From the NCBI GenBank assembly GCA_037447655.1, contig JBBHKE010001294.1:69095-133094 (forward strand): a stretch of 64,000 bases of DNA, given 5' to 3'. Positions 1-12,099 of this stretch are shown piece by piece; position 1 is the first letter of the stretch; each line of letters begins with the position of its first letter. A program made the position numbers and the translations under genes. Origin of the DNA: Zygnema cylindricum (lineage: Eukaryota; Streptophyta; Zygnematophyceae; Zygnematales; Zygnemataceae). A model generated the notes under the pieces. That model was given only the letters and a program-made list of their open reading frames with translations, was not told the DNA's origin and searched no databases.

Positions 1-781
1 TTATCGCACACAAGTTTCCCCTTATCGTCTCTCTCTCCAACACCTCCTCCACCCATCTTATATTGCACTAGAGAGATCAATCAAGACTACTGGAAAAGCA
101 AAATTTGTTTTTTTCCTTTTTATATTTTATACAGTTTCTCAAAAGGCTGCACAGTTGGATTCCATTTCCATGCCGCGTGGCAAACTTTGATTGGCTAAAA
201 ATTTTCCCTGCATGTCACTTTCCCTAAAACTCCCTCCGACATTTTCTCAGAAAGATCCACCATCTCACCATCTTTTCCTATTGCCTAAATGCTATTTTGA
301 TTCTAGTATTTTACATTCATTCTCTATTTTAAGCTTTTCCTTTGTACATTGACGAACCTACGACAAATAAGATTCTGAAAATACTTTTCTTTTCTGTCTC
401 TTTCCGTGCAAATTGGGCTAATCTAGCCTACATGAACCCTATCAAAGAAGGGAAAAAAAAAGACTAAACAATTGCGACTTCCTGCAGCGCGCCAAATTGT
501 AGCGATGCTCACAGGTTGGCTACAAATGTCACGCAACAGCCCAGAACAATTTAAAGCAGACCTTATCGTTTTCATGCAATATCATAACTGCCGCCTGGCG
601 GCTCAGGACTCGTTACAAATTCCATCTGTAAAATCAGCAAAAATGAGAAACCAGCTTTGGGAATTCCGCCACATTTTATAAACTTGTCGAACGTTCGGAT
701 ATTAATCCTCACGGCAGCCAGAGTGACGAACGGCTGAGATTCCATTGGACCCGCGAATGAATTAGACGGTCGAGTAGGCCG
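1..781. other. No gene recognised
   Basis: AT-rich sequence with no recognised gene. A 69-codon open frame at about 472-681 (plus) resembles nothing I know and has no clear splice or promoter context. The stretch ends at the stop codon of the DUF3339 gene on the other strand. Confidence 0.5.
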
Positions 782-1360
782 TCAGTTGACGCGTAGTTTG
801 GGTCCGGGATTGCCGGCGAGCGCGAGAAGGTATGCCGTCAAAACCAATAGGAGGCCGAATACGACCGCGTGGACCAGTACGGACGTTAGAGTGGTTCGCC
901 AGGTACGGAACTCCACTGGCTGGTCGGATCCCGGGATCTGCAGACAGTACAGTGGCAACACCACGTCAGCAAAAGTCTGCGACGATCGTACGGTCACAAA
1001 TCATGGCATGGTGGTACACTGTACGACTGGAACGACCAATTTAATGTTGCGGTGAACACTACCAAACATTGTCAATTTAACATTAAAACTAATAACTCCT
1101 TGATGACAATTACGATGGGCAGTGTAGTAAAGGCTTCAAAAAAATAAAAAATAAACCACAATAGAAATATAGGATAGTGTAGAAATAATGAAATATGTGA
1201 CATTTAGCATTTTATATTTTCATAGGTAATGAAACAGCAACAATATCATTGTAAACCAGATACACACTATTACTAGTGCCATACAACCGACCTGCAGGAG
1301 CACTCCTGGCGACAATGCGATGAAAAGGAGCACTGCGATGAGGAGGCTGATGAGATCCAT
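782..1360 (-). CDS. DUF3339 family small membrane protein, two exons
   Basis: Predicted 74-residue protein. Exon 1 (1360-1292, 23 codons) begins MDLISLLIAVLLFIALSPG and ends at a CAG|gt donor; the intron is 1291-938; exon 2 (937-782) follows a gtctgcag acceptor, starts IPGSDQPVEF and ends in TGA at 784-782. The pattern LSPG-hydrophobic-Q-IPG, then VEF, then a VHAVVF membrane segment is the signature of the plant DUF3339 family, whose members are about 70 residues with two membrane helices and unknown function. The intron is phase 0 and lies right after the first helix. The tail (about 9 residues after the last helix, charged) is not conserved. A TATA box (1491-1485) lies about 125 bp upstream. 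The promoter and exon 1 occur twice more in the window. The start is chosen because it matches copy 3 exactly and the family N-terminus. The family assignment is from memory. Confidence 0.82.
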
Positions 1361-1688
1361 GGTAGCAGTTAAGCGTAAACTGCGGAAACGTTAAAAGAGT
1401 CTCGGGCTATGAGGGATGGCGGCTCTTTTCTGAGAATCCGAGGATCTTCGGCAGAACTTGTGATTTAGAATTGTCAGACGCGCTTTTTATATCTTCGACC
1501 TGGAGGCGGGATTTCACTGTTTGCGGGGTATTTTACACGTGGTTCCAATCATTGATTGCCAATTTTTAACGGGATATGACAGCGGCAGATCGCGGCCGTC
1601 TGCATGTTTCCACACGTCCCCTGGAAAGGTATAGTGGTCCATGCAGCGCCAATTATTATTGTAGCACCAATAATGCAAACTGTACTGT
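1361..1688 (-). promoter_or_regulatory. Promoter region of the DUF3339 gene
   Basis: On the minus strand a TATAAAA box lies at 1491-1485, about 125 bp before the ATG. The block from the ATG back to about 1688 is conserved in two other places (about 6290-6545 and 12275-12610, both plus), including the leader just before the start (AACTGCTACC) and a segment around CGGATTCTC. A MITE (1690-2000) sits immediately upstream. The conserved block is the likely core promoter plus 5' leader; transcription start sites are not visible. Confidence 0.6.
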
Positions 1689-1689
1689 A

Positions 1690-2000
1690 CACCGTGAATC
1701 CGAACGGCTTTTTTTCGATGTGATTGATTTTTCGCTTAGTCCGATTTCACGTGCGAGCGTGATTGTATTAAATCATTATTTGTACTTTTTTACTTAAAAA
1801 AGTACATTTTTGCACGGTCGAACGTCGTCCGTACACCACACTATTTAAAATGAACCTATATTACAATTCTGTTACGCTAATTAAACTTACCTAAATTAGA
1901 ATAATGAAAAAATTAGAATTGTCTACTCTATTTGATGTCATAGAGTCGAAATTTCGAGCGACAGAATTAGAGTGATTTACTCTAATTACGATTCGCGGTG
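1690..2000. mobile_element. Tc1/mariner-like MITE (TA target site)
   Basis: The left end reads CACCGTGAATC and the right end GATTCGCGGTG; both are directly flanked by TA (1688-1689 and 2001-2002). The inner sequence contains repeats of the form TTAGAGTAATTTACTCTAAT. The right 230 bp closely matches the larger element at 49104-49683. It has no coding capacity. It lies upstream of the DUF3339 promoter. Confidence 0.6.
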
Positions 2001-2002
2001 TA

Positions 2003-4991
2003 ATTAATCCCTAACTATAATTTGGGTGGTCCTGAATAATAAATATCCGCCCTTTCGATGTCTACAGTAATATGTGTAATTGAACAAAATCTGACAATTC
2101 GTACGCCGTCGCGCTATTCACACTGTCAACGGACGAACATATGAGAACGTGATTTTTGTCAACTAGTTTGCATCTCTTTCTTCCAGTGCACATTCACATG
2201 TGTGCGCAATAATGTTAAGTGTCTTTTTATGCCTTTGTAATTCAAAAAGTACCATTTAGTACGGAAATATCCAGTCCGTACGCCACACTATTTCCATCGC
2301 AGTGTACTTCCATTATTAACGCTAATTGAAAAAGAAACCTAATTAGAATAATGGAAAAAATAGCATTATGGATTGTATTTCGGGTTTTTTTTTTTTTTAA
2401 AGGGCACCGAATTGGGGTTATATACTCTAACAGTGATTGACGGTGTACTGTACTAATCCTTGCAATTTTCGCGCAAAGAATGGTGAGAGGAGGCAGCGCA
2501 CGCGTCCACGTCGCCACCTTTCATTCCGTTTTACGACGCGCCGCGCCGCGCGATCCTTTACATCTATAAATATGTTTAGGGTATTTTGTCATTCATGTTT
2601 TTTTTTATATAAAAAAAAACACAACCAGTAAAAAACCCTAAACATATATCCCTAAAAATGCAAGGTACCCGGGCGGTATATAATTTGTACTAATCTATTT
2701 TTACAATGTACAATTTTTGACAAGCTGACGCAAGTATTTGCGCGTAGCAAAAATTGTCACTGCGATTAGCAATTCCCTAAATTGTTAGTGTAAAGAAACA
2801 AGAACCGTTATCAATTCCATTTTGAGTTCGACGGCATGAACGCCAACAATACATCAACGCTAATGTACACATATAACACCAACATGGATACAAGTTCCCA
2901 TATAGCGGGTGTTAACGGCACAGCCCGTGTTCACAAGGTCGATGTTCAAACATGTGAGAACAACTTCGCGCGATTTTCACTCGTGTCTATAATGGAGAAT
3001 CAAATCCGATCGCGCTTCCACATGTCGACGCCACTCACGTGTTTATGGTTCATATATCAAAATATAAGGGCGCCGACATTTTGTAATCAACACTACAGTA
3101 ATATAGTAAACAATCAAGGTGTGGTGGTATCGATAATCCCTATAATGAACTATGCGTATCAAATTCGCTCAATCGAACCCAATTCAACTCGAAAAAGGAA
3201 AGTACACTACATGTGTATTGTTGTTAGTGTAAATAATTTGTTTGGCACCATTACATTTTAACCACATTTTATACATTTACACCTTTACATGAAATGACAT
3301 GCACCATGAAGACCATTTCCAAAAAAAACCGTACAAGGTGCATGCAGAAAAAAACGAACAACCATGTGGTTTTTTCTGTCGTCACAAAATTATGAAAACT
3401 TTTCACACGTGATCATACATTTTCCTGTTTGTGAAAACGGATCTATATTATTTAAAACACATCGACGATGTAACTTATAATAAATTTGAAGATGACGTGA
3501 GAGTGGGTCGATAAAACTCAAGACGAATAATTTTTGTACATTGTCAATTCGAGGATGACGCAAATTGTACTCTACAAATTTGCGGTTTCTTCATACGGTT
3601 GCAACTTTAGCAATAAGGCGCTAAGTTATAAAGGAAAAAGATAGAACAAAAGCGTACTTAGCCACATGAGGTTGTGCCCTTACACCATATTTTATCCGTA
3701 CACATTTGTCCGATTTTCATATAGAGACCGGCGATGGGAAGATGAAATACTCGCCTTTTAATCGCCACCGTCAGATCCATTATACAACAAGCATGTATGG
3801 AGAAATAATATTTTAAGTGGTAAAAAAAACATTAGCACTAATATCGACCCACGGTGTTCTGTACTGCAAGATGTAGCATAGCAAGCAAGATATAACATAG
3901 CAAACAGTATATTTCACATATACATAAGCATTACGCGTAAGGTACATCGTGAATTGCTTATAGTCATAGATGTCTTATGCACATAAAAAACACTCATGAA
4001 ACTCCCAAAAAATAACGAATATGCAAATGAAATAAAATTCAAAACTCTATAAAAATGTGTTGACCGACTTTGACTTTATAATAAAAAAATATATATATAA
4101 GAACATCTAATATAAAAGAGACTTAATAAAAATAATACTACATCAAATGAACTTTATTTTTAGTTTTACGATAATATACATACTGTTTAATTATTGCTAG
4201 CGACTCTAATTTCGACTGATTTTAAGAAGTGCAATGTACGAATTTTGTCAGTTCGTACAAAAACTATTCATTATATCATACATACATACAACATAAGTTT
4301 TTGGTAATGAAGTTGACAGGTAAAATTGAGTGCCCCGCCACAAGAAAAATAGCCATATTTGGTTCCAAATCATAATGACGAAGTAAAATCACAAAAACCT
4401 GTTCTCACATGTTCAAGTATGGAATACGTGAACACATACTATATGTACTGTTTCATTAGCATTAATTGCTCTATTTTTGATTTTTTTAAAAATTAAATAC
4501 GGTAGTGTAAAATATAAAGGTCGTACGAAACTTGCTTATTATTTTGTATAGACGTACAGAATAAGTGTTAAATAAAGGCTACGACACGAGAAGTTAAGTG
4601 CGTCGCCGCAATAAAGCGCATCAGATTTGATTCCCAATCTTAAAGAGGAAGGAGAATCGTGAGAACCTATTCTCACATGCTCAAGCGTCGAATATGTGAA
4701 TAAAGACAATTGCGCCTACATCCAAATTAGCCTTAATTTTTGACTTTTTGTTGGCATTAAGCCCTTGAACCCAAAATAATGTTTACATCTAATAACAATT
4801 CACGATGTATGTTCAACGTTTTTTTTGATATTTTTTGTACATTAAATCTGTACATTAAGTCCGTACAAAAAGTATAAACATTTTACAAAAGGGTCAAAAT
4901 CTATAAAAAATAACAAATCTTCGTAAAAATGTTAAAATTCGTACAAATGAGACATCTACGCTTATAGTGTTAATTTTTTATCGCAGCTTAA
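2003..4991. repeat. Mosaic of MITE fragments, no gene
   Basis: About 3 kb without recognised genes. It includes a mariner-type end near 2300-2445, a fold-back hairpin at about 2569-2650 (ends TATGTTTAGGG and CCCTAAACATA), and an interspersed family at about 4318-4440 and 4605-4815 recognisable by GAGAACCTRTTCTCACATG. Other members of that family are near 10.82, 11.28 and 22.05 kb. The 141-codon frame at 2836-3261 lies in this repeat DNA and is probably not a gene. Confidence 0.5.
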
Positions 4992-6045
4992 TTTTGGATC
5001 TTAAAATAAATTCCCACTCAAAATAAATGCTCACAAACATAAAACATTACACAGCGCAAGCTCCTAAAAGGTAAGAGGATAATCGGCCAAAAGAATTAAA
5101 AGTGTTTCTAGCCGAAGCCTCTTTTACATCCCCTCCTCTCTTCTCTTCATCTCTCTCTAAAGACAAACTCTGCACTCTTTAAAAAATCACTCAATAATTA
5201 TCACACTCCTTAAAACCTCTATTCTCGAATGGATCACTAAGGATCCTCAAAACCTCTGAATTGACCACAAAGGATATTTTCCCTCTCTCTTAATTGACCA
5301 CGAAGGTTCTTTCCCCTCTCTCTTGAACGACCACAAAGGATCTACATCTTTACTCCTTAAGTGATCCAAAGCTAATGCAAGAATAACTTTGCAGTTGAAC
5401 TATACTGCCTATATAGCCTCTCTAACTAGATTACAAAGCAAAGCAAACAAACTAACAAGGTGGCAACTCTTGTCCCATTCCTAGCAGAAGCACACTGAAA
5501 GGGAACTTCCACGAAGAAGGCGTACACGCCTTCTTTTTCGAAACGCGAAACTCCAAAATAAGAAGTTTCTTGCGTGTGCTGTGTACGCACGAAACTAAAA
5601 CACCTGCACACGAAATAATACACTTGCACACGAAACAAAAGTGAGGCGACACAAAATCGTACATTTCGTTCGCTAACTCATCAAATATTGACGCAAAACG
5701 AAGTCGTACGTTTCGGCGACAAACATCGATACTCAAAATGTACCAAACTCCAAAAGTACACAATATGTATACATGCGAATCAAACTATACGCTTCAATCA
5801 CCAACCCAATAAATCAATAGAAGTTCAAAACAATCCATCACAAATTCAACCGTGCGAAGTACTCGCACCAAATATCTTCATCCAATATATAGACGCAAAT
5901 CGAAGTCGAGTGCTTCATACGCGAACGCGATATACATTGCGGTTCACTAAAGCGTCACTTCGTGCAATTTGAAAATAAATCTAATAATCCCCCTCTCATT
6001 GGGAGAATCGCCAAAACTCCTCAAAACAAGACTCCACGTGATTTC
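4992..6045 (-). mobile_element. Isolated copia LTR with polypurine tract remnant
   Basis: From about 4992 (TGGATCTTAA) to 5986 the sequence aligns in order with the LTRs of the complete copia elements at 25.1 and 30.5 kb: the ACATTACACAGCG block, GGCCGAAGCCTCTTTTACAT, and the ACGAAAC-rich distal third. It is followed by the same polypurine-tract junction (ATCCCCCTCTCATT at 5987-6000) and about 45 bp of internal sequence, then breaks off at the DUF3339 promoter copy. The LTR is longer (about 995 bp) than the 667-bp LTRs, so it is a separate subfamily or carries an insertion. Orientation is minus. No target duplication was identified. Confidence 0.65.
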
Positions 6046-6079
6046 AGCCACTTTGCGGATTCGCACAATAATATAACAC

Positions 6080-6640
6080 TTAAATCGTCTATTCTCTGTG
6101 CACAATTGTCGGATTGAAAACTGGCATCTCCCATTGAAATACAAGGTTATCACCTTCCGATCAGTGGCCTCCAATCATAAACTTTCCGATCAGTGGCCTC
6201 CAATCATAAATTTGTTCACGTCTGTATGGAAAAAATATGTTTTGAGTGGCTAAAAAAATATTAACACTATAAGTCATTCATGGTATACCGTACATTTTGT
6301 ATTATTGGTGATATAATAATAATTTGCGCTGCATGGACAACTGACCTTTCCAAGGGACGTGTGGAAACATGCAGACGGCAGCGATCTACTATCGTCTTAA
6401 ACTGTTCAAAATTATCAATTTCGGGATATAAAATGCGCGTCAAACAATTCTAAATCAAAGATCCTCGGATTCTCCAAAAAGACCCCCCATCCTTCTTAGC
6501 CCGAGACTCTTTTAACGTTTTTGCAGGTTACAGATAATTGCTACAAAGGATCTCATCAGCCTCCTCGTCATAATGCTCTTTTTCATCGCATTATCTTCAA
6601 GAGTGCTCATGCACGTTGGTTGTACGACCCTACTAATAAT
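6080..6640 (+). pseudogene. DUF3339 promoter and exon-1 copy, start codon lost
   Basis: Second copy of the DUF3339 5' region, plus strand. The TATAAAA box is at 6427-6433 and the leader CGAGACTCTTTTAACG is kept. The codon in the ATG position is AAG (6546-6548), followed by codons for DLISLL, then LFFIALS. No second exon with the VEF/VHA motif was found downstream. A 28-bp piece (TTCCGATCAGTGGCCTCC...) is tandemly duplicated at about 6153-6210. Judged a non-functional duplicate; exon 2 may have been lost or replaced by unrelated sequence. Confidence 0.65.
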
Positions 6641-7298
6641 GTTGATTTCGTTTACAATGAAAAAAAACGGAATGAAACGAAACTGGCGCATACGAAGTAG
6701 CAATATACAAAATATTCGGCGCGCATAATCGGGATGGCGCCAAAAGAAGATGCAATTTGATCGAACGACTCCTGTGAGCGTTGACTGACCAGAGTTGTTA
6801 TTCTGGCGGCTTTCGCCCAAGAAGCTACGAAATGACGCTTGGCAACACCTCATTGGACGACGGAGAAAGAGGAGACAAAACCATGGTGTTGGACATGGTT
6901 GGTACCACATCTTTAGTGGTGCCGTACAACTATCGTGCATCCGTTGTACAAATTATAAGGTGGCTAGTATATTTTGTATAGTACTTTACAGTCCTCTGAT
7001 TGGTAGAGGGTTTAGGAAACAGGCTCTAAGATTAGGTTAGCATATGACTTAGCCTATAAGGATACTTTGTGAAGCCCTTTCTCCTAGAGGCCATTTGTAA
7101 AAATCCGTTGTCTCTGAACAACCATAACTCACTGCACATGGGAGCAAATTTGGAGATTCTTTTTGCCTTCGACTCAAGGGAGTCTTGTCTTTACAGGGAT
7201 GTGGCTCGTCATTGTTTTTGTATGCCTTGGTGGCAAATTTTCCTTGATGAACTATTGTGGGTTAGGGTTATCCTAGAGGCTTATTTTGAGTTGCTCAT
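6641..7298. other. No gene recognised
   Basis: Several overlapping open frames of 66-142 codons exist on both strands but none resembles a known protein or has convincing splice context. The stretch ends where the 7.3-kb LTR begins. Confidence 0.4.
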
Positions 7299-8208
7299 TG
7301 TTGTTTTGGAAAATATAGTTTCGTGCGTACGCGGCATTTCGTGCGTACATCATAAGGTGTAGTGTGAAGGATTGCATGGATTCGATGATTGGGGGAGCAA
7401 ACGTGCGGATAAAATTAAAGTGACGCGAACAAGCACTGTGAAATGGACGGCGAATCGCAAAGCGATCCGATTGGAAATAATTAGTAATGTTCGAACTGTA
7501 ACATAATAAGACAAATGTCAACAATTTTGTGTACAAGCATGAAGTTACGGGGACACGTTTTAGTGTGGTATGTAACTCCGGAGGGAGTACACAGTTTCGG
7601 TACACTCCAGGGGCACGTGTTGGTATGGTACATATCAAGGGGTACATGTTGGTAAGGAGGTATGGTACGGCGGTTGGAGGACAGTTTGGTTAAGGGACCG
7701 AAATGCCACGTGAAGATTGGTGAACGGATGTGGATAGCGGCAGACGAAGTTCGCCGTCAATCATTGGATGACAAATATTGAGTACTTTGTCTTTTCGGCA
7801 TCTAAAATGTTAGCCGCGGAATATTTTGGCACCGGTAAATGAGTGTAAATAAATTGTACAGTAGACGGCCGGTTAGTCTTCTTAGGATGACCACGTTAGT
7901 TATGGTACGGCGTAGATCAGCTGCAGGTTCACTTGTATATGTGTATGACTTGTGTAGGACTTAGAATATTTTTGAGGGCGGAATCCCCTTGTATGGAAAA
8001 ACTGTGATAGCGGTTTCTGGGACTTTTGAAGGTTAAGATCATCGTCATCTCGAAGAGAGAAGAGACATGATGTAAAGAGGCTTCGGCCAAGAACACTTAT
8101 AAATCTTTTTGGCTGAATATTCCTCTTGTCTTTTATGAGCTTCCGCTGTGTAATGATTTATGTTTTATGAATTATGTTTTGTAAAACTCTTTTGCTTTAG
8201 ATCCTTCA
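7299..8208 (+). repeat. Solo copia-like LTR, plus orientation
   Basis: Starts TGTTGTTTTGG and ends near GATCCTTCA. It is the reverse-complement counterpart of the copia LTRs: the ACGAAAC-rich third appears as TTTCGTGCGTACG near 7320, GAGGCTTCGGCCAAGAACAC near 8085, and the distal end GTAAAACTCTTTTGCTTTAGATCC. No polypurine tract precedes it and no initiator-Met binding site follows it. Flanking 5-mers do not match, so clean solo-LTR status is not proven. Confidence 0.6.
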
Positions 8209-9791
8209 TTGTGAACGTGGTCTGCTTGGGGATTCATTGTGAAGTCGGTCTTTTGTGGGGTTGGTTATGGCAGGCTGTTTTTCTACAACTTTGACTGGAT
8301 GATGCGATCACTCTGTTTAGTGTCTCTGTATCAAAATTTGTGAAAGTTTAATAAAACCTATAAACTACCGATGTATGTAGTTTCATCTTGTTTTGATAAT
8401 TTTGTAGATTTCTTTGTTGATTCAAAAAAGGCAGTTTTTGGGGTAGTCTGCGGTGCTTCCAATGGTAAATCCATGGCTGAAAATGGCTATGGACAGCACT
8501 CATTGTATAAGAATATAGATTCCACATAATTTCACTCTTCGGAGAGTGAGATTTTTGCCCAGCTAAAAAAAGCGACGATTGTTTACATTTACATTGAAAA
8601 AATTTGTTCTATCGGCACGATTTAATGAGATTGACACAAACCGTGACATCGTCTCCTTGATTTTATTTAGCATTCCTCCTTGCTATAGTAAATATTTCAT
8701 AAGTTTCAAGTCTGCAAACCCCTCCGATATTACTGGGTTCCCACGACAAGGGAAATTGGAGGCTAACAAGAACCTTTTGTTGCCATCAAGATCGAATGCT
8801 TCAATAACGTGATAGAACTCGAGGATTTTGGGGCACATTTTACTTTGCGAGTCTTGGAACACTATGTAGATGGGAACAAAGCCATAGGAGGTTCTCGTGA
8901 CGAATGCCCGATGACACTTTGATTACCTTAGAAAAGTTAGGCGTAGCTCAACAACCAATCAATAGGGAGTGGTTGATAATTTAAGGAGGAGAGGGTCACC
9001 CTCACTGTCCGGGGGTGAGTGGGAATTCGAAGCTCAACAACACGCCCAGAAGGTGTGGTCGATGGTTGAAGGGGGGCCTACACAAATATGAAAGAGGTAC
9101 GATGGGGGAATTTAAAATTTTAATTCCATTGGACGAAAAAAGAGGCGAATAATCAATCAAGACAAGCTAAGGAAAAAACGGCTTAGAGACATGGGCAAGC
9201 GCGGAAGAGAGGAGCATCATAGACGTTGTCGCGACGACTTAATAGAAAATCTTTAGCACGTTTATCTAGAAAGCGATAGCTAAATAGAAAGTCTTTTGCA
9301 GTGAACGAAGTAAAGAAGCAAACCGAGTTTGAATGGGAGATTATAACATCACGGGTAGTAATATGAGTGTAAGCTGCTTTGTTTGTCAAGATATAATACA
9401 AAGGTCAAGCAGTAGATTGGAATAAAACTCGAAGAAGTTCAATAAAACGTGAATTGATATTGCTAAATTTTTTTAAGTAAATTTGATTGCGCTTAGTTTT
9501 GATTACAATTAAGCTGAACTTCAACAATGACAAAAAATGCAATAAGGTTTTCAATTTATTTGCTTCCAATGCGCATTATTACATTGACACAAAAAATTAT
9601 TCCATGCCTTAGATACCTCTCACTACATCTATACTCTCTCTTTAATCTCATAAATCTTGAATTATAAAAAATTCAAGGATTTTGACATATTTAAGCTTGA
9701 GTGACTATTTTGCTTCGTAGCGACCTTTGCCGAATTGGCTCAATTAACGTCTCTTTAGGGTGATCGAAACATATTTATTACATAAACGCTC
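8209..9791. other. No gene recognised
   Basis: About 1.6 kb of AT-rich sequence. Short open frames (77 and 72 codons) show no recognisable domain. Confidence 0.4.
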
Positions 9792-10381
9792 CATAGAAAT
9801 GGTTTATTGATATCCATCTGATAAATCTTTGAATTTAAAAAGTTGTTATGACAAAGGATTACTTTGTTATGATTCCATTAAGGGAATATTTACTTAAACT
9901 GGGTGTAACTTTTTGCAACTAGTCCTCATTTGTAACTTTGTATGGTATCATCACAATATCGTTCTAAACTTGAATGGGTTCTTACATCCTATTGGGTTCT
10001 TTCTTGTGGAAAGTCTCAAAAATATAGGCTCCATTTTTCATAATGGTTCTCATTCGTCGTCGTCTTCAAGTAATATTGCATACTTTCATAGAAATGGTTT
10101 ATTGATACCCATCTGATAAATTTTTGAATTTAAAAAGTTGTTATGACAAAGGATTACTTTGTTATGATTCCATTAAGATAATATTTTCTTAAACTGTGCG
10201 TAACTTTTTTCAACTAGTCCTCATTTGTACCTTTGTATGTCATCATCACAATATTGTTCTAAACTTGAATGGGCTCTTTCATCCTATTAGGTTCTTCCTT
10301 ATGGAAAGTCTCAAAAATATAGGCTCCATTTTTCAAAATGGTTCTCATTTGTCGTCATTTTCAAGTAATATTGCATTCTTC
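9792..10381. repeat. 295-bp tandem duplication
   Basis: Two head-to-tail copies, the first starting CATAGAAATGGTTTATTGAT at 9792 and the second at 10087. The copies share several distinctive words (GTTATGACAAAGGATTACTT, AGTCTCAAAAATATAGGCTCC) and differ by scattered substitutions. Similar open frames of 67 and 82 codons appear in both, but substitutions do not look codon-structured and no family is recognised. Confidence 0.85.
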
Positions 10382-11099
10382 AAGCTAGTCCGCTTCTCAG
10401 TTCTGACCATTCTTAAAAACTTTTATTTTGTCCTGGAGCCTTGAATGTATAGATCCATTCTCTTATCTTGGTTGGTGGATTTCCTGTCCGGCTGCTAATC
10501 TCCCATTGTTCTAAAGTTGCCTTCTCTATTAAGCTTTATTTCGAGGAGTTACATTTTAAATCTATTGATTTTTGGAAGGCATATGAATTTCCTAATTTTC
10601 GCACTTCAAAACTAGCTGTTGTCTATCAGTTGCAACTCACCGATAGTTTAACAATTTTTGTACTATGAAGTGTAAAATATTGTAGTGTTGTGTATCGGGT
10701 AAAGATTTAATGAGTGCGATAAATTCAATATTCGTTATATAGAATATCGATCTGTCGAATGTTACGATTTGGTACGGTAAAACGTACGGTGAATTGAATA
10801 GTACGGTAAATTGTACGATCGAATAAAGCGCACTCAGATTTGATTCCTTGTTATAAAGAGGAGGGAGAATCGTGAGAACCTGTTCTCACATGCTCAAGCA
10901 TCGAATATCTTTATACAAATTATAGACCTTTGGTCTTCTGTGTGAAAACCTTTAAATAGGCCCACTTTTTGTCTGTCAGCACCTGTAAACGGCGTGTCCC
11001 TATGCGTCAATCGTTGTGTTGTTAAGGGTCGCATCTACAAATGTCTGTACGGACGTCTAGAATATTACAATATTACTCAAACGATTCGATAAAAAAGAT
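10382..11099. other. No gene; interspersed repeat fragments
   Basis: No gene recognised. Near 10686 a hAT-type end (TAGTGTTGTGTATCGGG) appears, and at about 10820-10915 a member of the GAGAACCTGTTCTCACATG family. Confidence 0.45.
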
Positions 11100-11114
11100 G
11101 CGATCCATGCGCGT

Positions 11115-11265
11115 GTAATGGGCACGATCAACGGGCAAGATAAACTGGCACGATCAACGGGTACTATCTAGAGGTACGATCAACGGGCACGATCAACTGG
11201 TACGATCAGACGGCACGATCAACAGGTATGATCAACGGGCACGATCAACGGGCACGATAAATAGG
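11115..11265. repeat. GGCACGATCAAC minisatellite
   Basis: About ten degenerate units of 13-18 bp with the core (G)GGYACGATCAAC follow one another (for example GGGCACGATCAACGGGCA, GGTACGATCAACGGGCACG). Spacing is irregular and single units carry point changes. It is followed by another member of the GAGAACC/GTTCTCACATG repeat family at about 11275-11480. Confidence 0.8.
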
Positions 11266-11536
11266 ATACGGTCCATCCAAGCGAACTCAGATTTGATTCC
11301 CAGTTATAAAGAGGTGGGAGAATCGTGACAACCTGTTCTCACATGCTCAAGCGTTGAATATGTGAACAAAAACTATCGCGGCTTCATACGAATTAGGGCT
11401 AGTTCTTGACTTTTTGTTGGCGATAGGCCCATGAACCCAAAATAATGTTTAAGTCTAATAGCAATTCACGGTGTACATTCAGCCATAGTTCAAAAGTAAG
11501 CGTTTTTTTGTAGGCTTTAAATAGGCCCTCTTTAGG

Positions 11537-11709
11537 GTAAGTTGTGTTACGGGCTTTCTATGTGATCTTCTTAGATCGCTACTTTGATCAGCGACCGTCC
11601 GTTAGTTCGAATCTGACGATTTTCCTATCGTAAGTTGTGTTATGGGCTTTCCATGTGATCTTCTTAAATCGCTACTTTGATCAGCGACCGTCCAAATCTG
11701 ACGGTTTAA
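11537..11709. repeat. 93-bp tandem duplication
   Basis: Two copies starting GTAAGTTGTGTTA at 11537 and 11630. Both contain GATCAGCGACCGTCC. The second copy is missing about a dozen bases after that word. Confidence 0.75.
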
Positions 11710-12099
11710 ATAAAAGGTACCTCAAAACTCACATAAAAATATTTTTTTGTCCAAATGTTTTTCAAAATGTAGACATGACATTTAATTCTCTATCGATCGA
11801 TGTGCAACTCAACCCTGTTACTATTTTATTTAATTTTGCAGCCAATACAATATGGGTCTTAAGGTAGTATTGTAAAATTTACGTACAATAGGCATATTGT
11901 ATGGGCTACTTTCACCTACTTTAAAACTATGCATTCAACCCTTTCTTTGAAATTTTAATTACATTATATCCGTACATCTAGTCCGTAAAAAATGTAAACG
12001 CACTTTACGAAAGGTTCAAAATCTATAAAAAGTAACGAAACTTGTTAAGAATGTTAAAATCCGTACAAATGAGACATGTTCCTGTTTTTCTGGCCGCTT

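Noticed and set aside
472-681. 69-codon frame as an exon
   Set aside because: Plausible composition but no recognisable family and no flanking splice signals that I trust.
11580-11620. GTTAGTTCGAATCTGAC looked like a tRNA T-arm
   Set aside because: No acceptor stem, D-arm or anticodon arm can be placed around it, and it lies in a tandem repeat whose second copy lacks the motif.
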